Positions 1 through 6,415 of a stretch of 6,415 nucleotides of DNA are shown in pieces (position 1 is the stretch's first letter; each line of letters opens with the position of its first letter). The notes beneath the pieces were generated by a model, which worked only from the letters and a program-made list of their open reading frames with translations, did not search any database and was not told where the DNA came from. This DNA is from Gemmatimonadales bacterium (GTDB lineage: Bacteria > Gemmatimonadota > Gemmatimonadetes > Gemmatimonadales > GWC2-71-9), in NCBI GenBank assembly GCA_013813675.1, contig JACCRH010000463.1:1-6415 (forward strand). Direction: 5' to 3'. Made by a program: the position numbers and the translations under genes.

Positions 1-132
1 GGGGAGTAGCGCCTCGCCCAGCGGCAGGAGGTCGTGCTCGTCACCGCCGGTGCCGTGCAGCAACAGGAGGACCGGCAAGCCCGGCGCGCCGGGGAGGAAG
101 CGATGGACCAATCCCAGATCGGGCGGGGCCAC
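1..132 (-). CDS. Alpha/beta hydrolase, phospholipase/carboxylesterase (MhqD-like), N-terminal 44 residues only
   Basis: This is the 5' end of a gene that runs off the left edge of the window; exactly 44 codons are visible. The start chosen is the GTG at 132-130, which directly follows the TGA stop (135-133) of the dioxygenase gene. A GGTGGA stretch 7 bases upstream could serve as Shine-Dalgarno. The peptide has a short beta strand of repeated leucines (PVLLLLHGTGGDEHDLLPL) ending in HGTGGDE. That is the oxyanion-hole loop typical of the phospholipase/carboxylesterase branch of alpha/beta hydrolases, which includes Bacillus MhqD. The nucleophile elbow and the rest of the catalytic triad lie outside the window. 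Such enzymes hydrolyse ester bonds in the cytoplasm. Next to a ring-cleaving dioxygenase, a role in processing aromatic or quinone-derived products is plausible but inferred. Family assignment is fairly secure; substrate is unknown. The upstream frameshift could reduce its translation if the two genes are coupled. Confidence 0.8.
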   Translation of the reverse strand, partial: MAPPDLGLVHRFLPGAPGLPVLLLLHGTGGDEHDLLPLGEALLP

Positions 133-1079
133 TCAGCCGTCCACCGCTTCAGCCTGGGGCAGACGTAGAGGCGGGAGCGACTGCTCCAGCCGCTGCCGCA
201 TCGCCTCGTATCGCGGTGGAAGCTTGAGCGTCGTCCCCAGCTCCACGGGGGCCTCGTCCAGGGTGAATCCCGGCCCATCGGTGGCGATCTCGAACAACAC
301 CCCTCCAGGCTCACGAAAGTAGATCGACCGGAAGTAGGTCCGGTCCCTCACCTCGGTGACCGCTACCCCCAACCGGCGGATCTCCTCCTGCCGGGCCTGC
401 TGTTCCTCGCCGTCCGCCGCGCGGAAGGCGACGTGGTGCACGGTGCCGACGCCGTCGCTGCCGCGCCAGAACCCCGGCGCCCTCCGCAGATCCACCACGG
501 TGCCCAGGCCAGCGTCGCCCGCCGCGAAGCGCAGCCGGTTTCCGTCCTCATCCTTCGGTCGAAACCCCATCATCTTCGTCAGGAACTCGGCCGACCCGGC
601 GTCACCATCCTCCCAGATGGTGACGCCGTGCACCCCCCGGACCGCGTGCTCGGCGGGCACCGGTCCGTCGCCCCAACCTTCCACGGAATTCACGGCGGAA
701 GTCGCGATCAGCTCGAGCAGCAGCCCGTCCGGATCGGCGAAGGCGAGCACCTGCTCGTCGAAACGACGGGTTGGCCCCTCGTACTTCACCCCGCGGGTGA
801 GCAGCCGCTCGATCCAATAGCCAAGCGAACCGGAGGGCAGGGCGAGACCGATGCCGTTGGTCTGCCCGGTGCCTTGGCGGCCCGGCCGCCCGCGGTCCAG
901 GGAAAGAACGTGAGCAGCGACCCCGGCCGCCCGAGCGCGTCGCCGTAGTAGAGGTGGTAGGTGCCAGGGTCGTTGTAGTTGACGGTCAGCTTCACCAGCC
1001 GCATTCCCAGCGTGCCGGCGTAGAAGTCCAGGTTCCGCTGCGGCTCGCGGGCGATCGCGGTGACGTGGTGGATGCTCAT
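133..1079 (-). pseudogene. Ring-cleaving dioxygenase of the VOC/glyoxalase family (MhqE/MhqO-like), broken by a frameshift
   Basis: Start ATG at 1079-1077 overlaps the TGA of the aldo/keto reductase as ATGA, with GGAGGAG 11 bases upstream. Residues 1-65 (MSIHHVTAI to the FFPWTAGG region) read in one frame. The family-like continuation (GRQGTGQTNGIGLALPSGSL onward) lies in another frame down to the TGA at 135-133. Restoring one base near 883-888 gives a 315-residue protein, close to the usual length of about 310-320. Read without repair, translation stops at 788-786 after 97 residues. The rebuilt protein has four VOC modules, beginning near IHHVTAI (3-9), QTNGIGLAL, VHGVTIW (150-156) and VHHVAF (214-219), and ends its fold with LFEIATDGPGF. 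His5, His216 and Glu264 are candidate metal ligands, by analogy only. Intact relatives are thought to open aromatic or hydroquinone rings in the cytoplasm using a divalent metal. The second frame has no convincing start of its own. A sequencing error is as likely as true decay, because sequence on both sides is well conserved. Confidence 0.85.
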
Positions 1080-2050
1080 GCCTTCGCGATCTCCTCCAGG
1101 TCGTCCCCGGTCAGCTCGATCGAGCCGGCGTCGATCCACCCGTCGACTTGCTCCGGGGTGCGCGCGCCGACGATCGCGGCGGTGACACCGGGCCACGCGA
1201 GGGTCCAGGCGATCGCAATCTCGGCGACGGTGACGCCCCGGCGCTGGGCGACCGGCTTGAGTCTATCGCGGAGCGCGAGGTTCCGGCGGAGCTTGGGCGG
1301 GTTGAAGTCCGACGAGCGGCGGCGCCAGTCGTCCTCGGGCAGTGCCTTCACCCGCTCTTCGCTGAACCGATCAGTGAGCAGGCCCGACTGCATGGGGCTG
1401 TAGACGATCACGCCGGTGCCGTGGGCCGCGCACCAGGGAATGGTCCGCTCGGCGGCGTGGCGCCGGATCAGCGAGAACGGAGGTTGGAGCGAGTCCACGT
1501 GGCGAAGCGACTCGCATCGCTCGAGCAGCGGCACGTCGAAGTTGGAGACCCCGGCCGCGCGCACCTTGCCTTCCTCCACCAGTCGGATCATCTCCGCCCA
1601 GGAGTCCTCGACCGCGGTGCCGGTCTCATCGGGCCAGTGGAACTGGTAGAGGTCGATCCGCCCCACTCCGAGCCGGCCAAGCGAGGCCTCGCATTCGCGC
1701 CGGATGGACTCGGGCCGAAGGACCTGCCGCGGGGCGGCCATCCGATCGCTTTCGTTCCACACCAGGCCGCACTTGGTGAAGATGTAGGGCCGCTCGGTGG
1801 CGGGGATGTCCTCCAGTGCCCGCCGCACGAGCTCTTCCGAATGGCCCAGTCCGTAGACCGCCGCGGTGTCGATCCAGTTGATGCCGCGTTCGATGGCGTA
1901 GCGGATGGTGGCCAGCGACTGTTCGTCGTCCTGTGGTCCCCAGCCGAACGCCCAGTCACCCCCACCGATGGCCCAGGCGCCAAACCCGACAGTGGTGATC
2001 TCCATGTCGGTGGTGCCCAACCTTCGAGTGGTCAGCGTCGTGTGCATCAT
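1076..2050 (-). CDS. Aldo/keto reductase (NADPH-dependent oxidoreductase, YhdN/IolS-like)
   Basis: This 324-residue protein has the usual length for the family. It folds as a TIM barrel and would reduce aldehydes or ketones with NADPH in the cytoplasm. The catalytic tetrad is complete: Asp61 in NWIDTA, Tyr66 in VYG, Lys93 in IFTKCGLVW and His138 in YQFHWPD. The C-terminal IVGARTPEQV (293-302) matches the G-x-R-[ST]-x-x-Q cofactor motif for the NADPH 2'-phosphate region. The ATG at 2050 was chosen because GGGAGG sits 9 bases upstream; the ATG at 2047 is equally possible. An in-frame ATG at 2116 lies inside the palindromic repeat and would add 22 non-family residues, so it was rejected. The stop overlaps the dioxygenase start by four bases (ATGA), implying co-transcription and coupled translation. 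Substrate cannot be read from sequence. Proximity to a ring-cleaving dioxygenase and a hydrolase suggests carbonyl or electrophile detoxification (inference). Confidence 0.93.
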   Translation of the reverse strand: MMHTTLTTRRLGTTDMEITTVGFGAWAIGGGDWAFGWGPQDDEQSLATIRYAIERGINWIDTAAVYGLGHSEELVRRALEDIPATERPYIFTKCGLVWNESDRMAAPRQVLRPESIRRECEASLGRLGVGRIDLYQFHWPDETGTAVEDSWAEMIRLVEEGKVRAAGVSNFDVPLLERCESLRHVDSLQPPFSLIRRHAAERTIPWCAAHGTGVIVYSPMQSGLLTDRFSEERVKALPEDDWRRRSSDFNPPKLRRNLALRDRLKPVAQRRGVTVAEIAIAWTLAWPGVTAAIVGARTPEQVDGWIDAGSIELTGDDLEEIAKA

Positions 2051-2066
2051 CCTCCCCATCCTCCCT
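2051..2066 (-). promoter_or_regulatory. Duplicated Shine-Dalgarno region of the aldo/keto reductase gene
   Basis: On the minus strand two purine-rich blocks occur in a row, GGGAGG (2065-2060) and GGGGAGG (2057-2051), followed by ATGATG. An in-frame ATG at 2059-2057 lies between the blocks, but it directly abuts the first block, so it is a poor start. The first block is 9 bases from the ATG at 2050 and 12 from the ATG at 2047. The second block is 0 and 3 bases away respectively. This spacing favours 2050, with 2047 as alternative. Confidence 0.6.
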
Positions 2067-2110
2067 TCTGCGGTCGCCCACGGGCCCGCTTGTCGGATCC
2101 AGAAGCCCGT

Positions 2111-2193
2111 TGTCATCCCAAGCGAAGCGAGGGATCTTGCCCGCGAGCCACGAACCCCGGGTTAGTAGATCCCTCGCTTCGCTCGGGATGACA
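2111..2193. repeat. Palindromic dispersed-repeat element ('SEARDL'-type), 26-base inverted arms
   Basis: The left arm (2111-2136, beginning tgtcatccca) and right arm (2168-2193, ending cgggatgaca) are inverted copies of 26 bases with a single mismatch (position 2120 against 2184). They are separated by a 31-base loop, whose first and last bases can add one more pair. In the minus-strand transcript the mismatch becomes a G-U pair, so the stem is uninterrupted. The core, agcgaagcgagggatc, is a dispersed repeat I recognise from many GC-rich bacterial genomes; its chance translations appear in databases as VIPSEARDL-like peptides. No transposase and no clear target duplication are seen, so it resembles a REP or MITE-like passive element. 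No T tract follows the stem in the minus direction, which argues against a classical terminator. It sits between pbpC and the aldo/keto reductase gene and may affect RNA stability or partial termination there (inference). Confidence 0.85.
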
Positions 2194-2253
2194 GTGCCGC
2201 GTGCTTCGTTCGCTCTGCAGAACCGGCCCCTCGCGCATTCCGCAATGTAGCCG
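2194..2253. other. Short spacer between pbpC stop and the palindromic repeat
   Basis: These 60 bases lie just downstream of pbpC in the direction of transcription. I see no stem followed by a T tract and no coding potential. I also see no convincing -35/-10 promoter pair here or in the spacer on the other side of the repeat (2067-2110). The sequence therefore does not settle whether the aldo/keto reductase cluster has its own promoter or is read through from pbpC. Confidence 0.5.
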
Positions 2254-4521
2254 TCACTCCACTCGCACCGTAACCACCGCGGAGTCACCCGATGGGGAGA
2301 TGGCGCGAAAACGGTGGCGACCGGGCCGGAGACTCCAACGGACCAAGGCGTGGGGAACGTCGTCCACCGTCCAGCGAACAGGAGTGTCGCCGTCCCCGCC
2401 TGCAGTGCGGAGGGCGACAGTGGCGTAGCGGGAGCCCACGCCGGGGGGGAGACGATACACGTCGCCCTCGCTGGGAGAGACGATGTGGAATCCTGCCTCC
2501 GGTGCGCCCGCCGGGGCGGCGGCCCGTCCGGGGCGGGGCGATCCCGGCGACTCCGACCGTTCCGCCCACTCCGCGTACGCCGCCGGCAGGGCGACCCCGC
2601 CCCATCCGTCGTGCCATGCGCAGGTGTCGGTCGGAGCCATCCCTGGGTCGAACCACTCCGGGGCAACCGGGCACGCGGCGCCGGGACGAAGACCGGAGAG
2701 CCGGCAGACCGTCGTCGCCGTGGCCCCGGACGTCCGCGGATCCGGCAGCGAACCCGCCGGATATCGCCGTGCCGTAGCCAGCACGGCGCGATGGAGCAAA
2801 GGACCGGCCCCACTCACTCCGCTGACCCCGTCCATCGGCCGGCCGCTGAAGTTGCCCACCCAGACCGCGACGGTGAACCCGCCGGCGGCCCCGACCGCCC
2901 AGTTGTCGGTGAAGTGCCGGCTGGTGCCGGTCTTGGCGGCGACCTCGAAAGGAAAGTCCAGCGGGCTTTCGATGCCGAAGCCGGGGATGCGCGCCACCGG
3001 ATCCGCCAGAACGTCGAGCACCAGCGCCGCGGAGCGCGCGCTCACGAAGCGGCGGCCGGGATTCGCCGAGTGGCCGGGCGATCCGGCATGCCAGACGTAT
3101 GGCCGCCAGACGCCGAGGTTCACCAGTCCCCGAAAACCGTTGGCCAGCTCCAGCAGCGTCACGTCGCCGTTTCCGAGGGCGAGCCCGAGACCGTAGTGGT
3201 CGGCGCTCCGGCCGAGCGAGCCGAAGCCGGCGCCGCGGAGCACTTGAAGCAGGCTTCCGACGCCCAGCCGGCTCGCCAGCTCGACCGCCGGAACATTGTA
3301 GGAGCTGGCCAGCGCCTCGCGGGCCCGCACCGGGCCGTGGAACCGGCGGTCGTAGTTTCGCGGGCTGTAGGGCCCGGTGCCGGTCTGATACACCCGCGCG
3401 ATGTCGGGAAGGATCGACGCCGTCGTCCACCCGCGATCGAACGCCAGCGCGTAGAGGAACGGCTTGAGTGCCGAGCCCGGCTGCCGGGGACTCAGCACCA
3501 TGTCCACCTGCCCCGCCGTGTCGGCCCAGAACTCGGGTGAGCCGACCCAGGCGAGGATCTCGCCGCTTCGATTGTCGAGCACGACCGCCGCGGCGTGGCG
3601 AGCTCCCCGGTCGGCGAGAGTCTCGACCGCGTGCCGCACCTCCCGCTCGAGCTCCCCCTGGAGCGAGAGATCCAGCGAGGTGCGCCAGGTACCCTGAACG
3701 CTCCCGCCATCCCGCTCGGCCCAGCTCAGAATGCGGGTGGAGAAATGGGGGGCGAGAAACGGCGCGACGCGGCGCCGCGCCAGCACCGGCTCGGCCCGCG
3801 CGCGTTCGGCCGATCCCCGCGAAGCGAAGCCGACGGCGCCGAGGCGTTCCAGCGCCTGATCCCGCCGACGGCGCGCTCGCTCGGGTGAGACCAGGGGATT
3901 GTCGCTCGATGGCGCCCGCGCCAGTCCCGCCAGCAGTGCCGCCTGGCCCAGGCTGAGGTTGTGGGCGCCGCCGCCGAAGTAGAGTGCCGCCGCCGCCTCG
4001 ACGCCCACCGCACCCTGCCCCAGCGGAACCCGGTTGAGGTACTGCTCCAGGATCGCCTGCTTGTCGAGATGCCGCTCCAGGCGGAGCGCCCACAGCGCCT
4101 GACCCACCTTGCCCGCCCAGCTTCGGGATGTGGGCCGCAGCATCCGCGCGACCTGCATGGTGATCGTCGAGCCGCCAGACACGACTCGGCCCTGCGCCAG
4201 GTTGGTCCAGGCCGCCCGAGCCACCGCGCGGGGATCCACGCCGCGGTGCCGGTAGAAGCGATGGTCCTCGGCCGCCACGAATGCCGCGATCACGTCGGCG
4301 TCCATCTCCGAGAGTGCGAGCCACGCGCCGCGGCTGCCGTCGGAAGCGCGAGTCGTGCGCAACTCGCGGCCGAAGCGGTCCTCCAGCGTCACCGCCCGGA
4401 CACCCGCCGCGAGCATCTCAGGCGGGAGCGGCCGCGATACCCACGCGGCCGGCGCTCCACCGAGCAGCGCCAGAAACAGGCCCGCCCCGATCGCGTACCG
4501 CAGCACCGCGCCCCTCGTCAT
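2254..4521 (-). CDS. pbpC: Penicillin-binding protein 1C (bifunctional peptidoglycan glycosyltransferase/transpeptidase)
   Basis: This complete protein has 755 residues, close to the 770 of E. coli PbpC. It is a class A penicillin-binding protein that polymerises lipid II into glycan strands and may cross-link peptides on the periplasmic face of the inner membrane. A single N-terminal hydrophobic anchor spans about residues 8-27. The GT51 domain shows EDHRFYRHRG (85-94, catalytic Glu85), GGSTITMQ (116-123, the Met form typical of PBP1C) and ERHLDKQAILEQYLN (149-163). The transpeptidase domain has all three motifs: SALK (350-353, nucleophile Ser350), SYN (407-409) and KTGTS (530-534). Next come family cysteines at 606, 617 and 634, a Pro/Ala/Ser-rich linker (about 655-676), and a beta-rich BiPBP_C domain (about 677-755). 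The ATG at 4521 gives the membrane anchor at the N terminus and lies 4 bases after the macroglobulin stop, with GGTGA as ribosome site. The longer in-frame start at 4788 would add 89 non-family residues overlapping the upstream gene. In E. coli, PBP1C is adjacent to the macroglobulin gene yfhM, as here. Confidence 0.96.
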   Translation of the reverse strand: MTRGAVLRYAIGAGLFLALLGGAPAAWVSRPLPPEMLAAGVRAVTLEDRFGRELRTTRASDGSRGAWLALSEMDADVIAAFVAAEDHRFYRHRGVDPRAVARAAWTNLAQGRVVSGGSTITMQVARMLRPTSRSWAGKVGQALWALRLERHLDKQAILEQYLNRVPLGQGAVGVEAAAALYFGGGAHNLSLGQAALLAGLARAPSSDNPLVSPERARRRRDQALERLGAVGFASRGSAERARAEPVLARRRVAPFLAPHFSTRILSWAERDGGSVQGTWRTSLDLSLQGELEREVRHAVETLADRGARHAAAVVLDNRSGEILAWVGSPEFWADTAGQVDMVLSPRQPGSALKPFLYALAFDRGWTTASILPDIARVYQTGTGPYSPRNYDRRFHGPVRAREALASSYNVPAVELASRLGVGSLLQVLRGAGFGSLGRSADHYGLGLALGNGDVTLLELANGFRGLVNLGVWRPYVWHAGSPGHSANPGRRFVSARSAALVLDVLADPVARIPGFGIESPLDFPFEVAAKTGTSRHFTDNWAVGAAGGFTVAVWVGNFSGRPMDGVSGVSGAGPLLHRAVLATARRYPAGSLPDPRTSGATATTVCRLSGLRPGAACPVAPEWFDPGMAPTDTCAWHDGWGGVALPAAYAEWAERSESPGSPRPGRAAAPAGAPEAGFHIVSPSEGDVYRLPPGVGSRYATVALRTAGGDGDTPVRWTVDDVPHALVRWSLRPGRHRFRAISPSGDSAVVTVRVE

Positions 4522-4525
4522 GCCG

Positions 4526-6415
4526 TCACCGGGCCGCGGCCCGCACCGTGAAAACACCGCCGTCGCTCTCGCCGAACACTGCCGGGTTGTACATCTCTTC
4601 GGCGTGCGCCGGCGGTCGGATGAAGGTGCCAGGGGTAGTGGCACGCGCCAGGTACGTGGCGGTGTAGCTCCCGGGCCAGAGCCGGGTAGCGACAAACACC
4701 ACCCGGTCGTCTCGCATCTCCCGGTGATCGAACGGCGACCACCAGCCCGCGTCCCAACTGCCGTAGACCCAGGGCAGCGCGCCGGCACCGCCGTCCTCCG
4801 CCGGCTCCGCCGCCGTCGAGTCCGCGGCTCCCGGCCCGGCGACCCCGCCCGTGGTGCGAAGACTCAGGTCCACCGCCTCGAGCCCGGCGGGAAGCGCGTC
4901 GTCCAGAATCACGAAGTGACGCTCCGCGGGCACGGTGAGCCGGAGCCGGACTCGGACCAGCTCGCCTTCGGCGACTTCAGTGAGCGGCCGGCCGCCCTCG
5001 AAGCTCTCGTACCAGCGCTCCACCTGGATCCCGTGGTCGCCAGGGCGGACCGGCGCCCGCACCGGAACCACGGTGGCGGTGAGGAAGTAGAAGACCGGCG
5101 AGGCTCTCTGTCCCCTGCTGCCGGCATCGAGCGACAGTCGCAGCGTTCGCGATCCTCCGGCGGTGAGCCGGCTGAGCGGGACGCTCTTCTCGCTCGCGGC
5201 CCCGAGCGACGCGACCTCGAACACCGACCTCTTGCCCGCCAGCACCCGCACACCGCGGGCGGCTCCCGCCCGCTGATGCCGCTGGAACTCGGCCAGCGCC
5301 GAGACGGCGGTGCCGAGATCCTGGGTGTTCCAGGACCACCCAGCTCCCCTCCCCTGTTGCACCAGGGTCTCGACCATGGGGCCCACCAGCGGGTGCGCCG
5401 GATCGACGGCCAACGTCGCGCTCAGGAGCCAAGCGACCGGCCGGACCGGCGAGAAGAAATAGAACGCCCGCCGGGAGGCCCGCGGCAGGGTGGCCGTCCG
5501 CCCCTCGACTCGTATCGCATCCCATGCCGGCTTCAGCAACCGGAGCGCGGCCGTGCGGTCGCCCCCGCGGGCCAGGACGTGGGCCAGCCTGACACGATCC
5601 TCCCAGGCGAGCTGAGCGGCCAGCCGAAGCAGCTCGTTTTCCGCCGCGGGGTCGCGGAGTCCAGCCCGGCTCAGATAGTCCACCGCCATGATCCGGTCGC
5701 TGAGCCGGACGTCGCTGCTGTCGTACCACGAGGCCACCGGCGCCATGATCGGCCCCTGTTCGGCCAGCGACCGCTGGAGGTACCCGCTCAGCCGGGCGAG
5801 GACCGAGTCGTCGACCGCGAAGCCGGCGATCTTGGCGTCGAGCAGCATGGCACCGGCGTACGCACTGAGCCACGGGGTAGTCCAGTCGGCGGCGCTCCAG
5901 AGACCGATGCCGCCGTCGGGCCGCTGCCGCCGCACCAGCGTCGCCACCACCCGCTCGAGATCGCGGCGCGCCCGTCGCGCGACCGCCGAATCGGCGGCCA
6001 GCTCCGGACCTGCTCGATAGAGGGCGAGGAGCGGCTCAGCCGCGCTGGTGATCTGCTCGCTGCACCAGTAGGGGTACACCCGGAACCGCTCATGGGCGCC
6101 GCGGATCATCGCCAGGGGTGAGGTGCCGAGGCTGAGCCGGAGGGTCGAGCGCTCCGGGTCCACGTCGGCGGGCAGCGCCAGCTCCGCGATGGCCGAGTCG
6201 TGCAGCACCCCGGCCACGGTGAACGACTGGGGATGGTGCGGGGGACGTACCGGCAGGGTGAGGGCCACGGCGTCGGCATCGCGACCGGACCGGACGGTGA
6301 AGCGGAAGCCGGCCTGGGAGAGACTGTCGCCGGCACCGGCCACGAAATCGAAGCGCACCTCGCGTCCGCGGCCCGGCTCCAGCGTGGCCTCCCGCCTGCG
6401 GGGGCCCTCCAGCTT
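4526..6415 (-). CDS. Bacterial alpha-2-macroglobulin (YfhM type), C-terminal 629 residues
   Basis: The reading frame is open to the right edge, so the N-terminal part, including any signal or lipoprotein sequence and the bait region, is outside the window. E. coli YfhM has about 1650 residues, so roughly the last third is seen. Numbering from the first visible codon, YPYWCSEQ (114-121) carries the thioester motif, with Cys118 and Gln121 expected to form the internal thioester. The thioester-containing alpha/alpha toroid follows, with the typical QRPDGGIGLW and TPWLSAYA segments (164-190). The C-terminal macroglobulin/receptor-like part ends with FDHREMRDDRVVF (562-574) and ARATTPGTFIRPP...EEMYNPAVFGES (590-617), both hallmark bacterial blocks. 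An Ala/Gly/Glu-rich low-complexity stretch occupies about 523-547. Such proteins trap proteases in the periplasm: cleavage of the bait triggers conformational change and covalent capture. The stop (TGA 4528-4526) is 4 bases from the pbpC start, so the two are almost certainly co-translated. The GTG at 6358 is an internal valine, not the start. Confidence 0.95.
   Translation of the reverse strand, partial: KLEGPRRREATLEPGRGREVRFDFVAGAGDSLSQAGFRFTVRSGRDADAVALTLPVRPPHHPQSFTVAGVLHDSAIAELALPADVDPERSTLRLSLGTSPLAMIRGAHERFRVYPYWCSEQITSAAEPLLALYRAGPELAADSAVARRARRDLERVVATLVRRQRPDGGIGLWSAADWTTPWLSAYAGAMLLDAKIAGFAVDDSVLARLSGYLQRSLAEQGPIMAPVASWYDSSDVRLSDRIMAVDYLSRAGLRDPAAENELLRLAAQLAWEDRVRLAHVLARGGDRTAALRLLKPAWDAIRVEGRTATLPRASRRAFYFFSPVRPVAWLLSATLAVDPAHPLVGPMVETLVQQGRGAGWSWNTQDLGTAVSALAEFQRHQRAGAARGVRVLAGKRSVFEVASLGAASEKSVPLSRLTAGGSRTLRLSLDAGSRGQRASPVFYFLTATVVPVRAPVRPGDHGIQVERWYESFEGGRPLTEVAEGELVRVRLRLTVPAERHFVILDDALPAGLEAVDLSLRTTGGVAGPGAADSTAAEPAEDGGAGALPWVYGSWDAGWWSPFDHREMRDDRVVFVATRLWPGSYTATYLARATTPGTFIRPPAHAEEMYNPAVFGESDGGVFTVRAAAR

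Noticed and set aside
876..890. Programmed -1 frameshift in the dioxygenase gene
   Set aside because: There is no X-XXY-YYZ slippery heptamer at the frame transition, and this family is not known to use recoding. A deletion or sequencing error is the simpler explanation.
1080..1196. Upstream extension of the dioxygenase reading frame
   Set aside because: The added residues are Arg-rich and overlap the aldo/keto reductase end. MSIHHVTAI at 1079 matches the family N terminus and forms an ATGA overlap.
2111..2193. Intrinsic terminator for pbpC
   Set aside because: The stem is strong, but it is not followed by a T run in the transcribed direction, and the 31-base loop is longer than usual.
2956..2999. 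Possible mobile-element insertion within pbpC or other breaks in the large genes
   Set aside because: The pbpC and macroglobulin frames read continuously with family motifs in the expected order and spacing, so no insertion or break is supported.
2314..3540. A 408-codon open frame on the plus strand opposite pbpC
   Set aside because: It lies antisense to the conserved transpeptidase region, has biased Arg/Gly/Ala composition and shows no recognisable motif.
4522..4788. Upstream extension of pbpC to an earlier in-frame start
   Set aside because: The 89 extra residues overlap the macroglobulin gene, have no family similarity and would bury the membrane anchor. The ATG at 4521 fits the anchor and the ribosome site.
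4355..6121. A 588-codon open frame on the plus strand opposite the macroglobulin gene
   Set aside because: It is antisense to a clear family member, rich in Arg/Pro/Gly/His as expected from a GC-rich shadow frame, and shows no domain motif.

Overview
The window is about 6.4 kb of GC-rich bacterial DNA in which every supportable gene lies on the minus strand, so transcription runs from position 6415 toward position 1. It holds five genes or gene parts: two partial genes at the edges, two complete genes, and one gene broken by a frameshift. There are no tRNA or rRNA genes, CRISPR arrays, transposase genes or phage genes. High GC, a penicillin-binding protein 1C (periplasmic, diderm-type) and a 'SEARDL'-type dispersed palindrome suggest a GC-rich, probably Gram-negative bacterium. 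A lineage such as Gemmatimonadota or Acidobacteriota would fit, but this is an inference and the window does not prove it.

Region 1 (6415 to 2254) is an envelope module. The C-terminal 629 residues of a bacterial alpha-2-macroglobulin (YfhM type, with an intact CSEQ thioester motif) are followed, after a gap of 4 bases, by a complete pbpC. PbpC is penicillin-binding protein 1C, with a glycosyltransferase domain, a transpeptidase domain and a BiPBP_C tail. This pairing is known from E. coli (yfhM-pbpC). It is interpreted as a periplasmic protease trap coupled to a peptidoglycan polymerase that repairs the wall after damage.

Region 2 (2253 to 2051) is the only real intergenic space, 203 bases. 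It carries a large inverted repeat with 26-base arms. The repeat belongs to a dispersed palindromic family whose chance translations give 'VIPSEARDL'-like peptides. The Shine-Dalgarno region of the next gene also lies here.

Region 3 (2050 to 1) is a tightly packed oxidoreductase and detoxification cluster. An aldo/keto reductase overlaps, by ATGA, a VOC-family ring-cleaving dioxygenase, whose stop codon directly abuts the GTG start of an alpha/beta hydrolase that runs off the window. The dioxygenase-hydrolase pair resembles mhqED/mhqOD-type quinone and electrophile resistance genes of Bacillus. The dioxygenase frame is broken near 883-888 by an apparent one-base deletion, which may be a real pseudogene or a sequencing or assembly error.

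I found no clearly novel system. The items most worth a second look are the macroglobulin-PBP1C pair with its variant thioester context, the frameshift, and the long intergenic hairpin, which pairs fully only in the RNA made from the coding strand.
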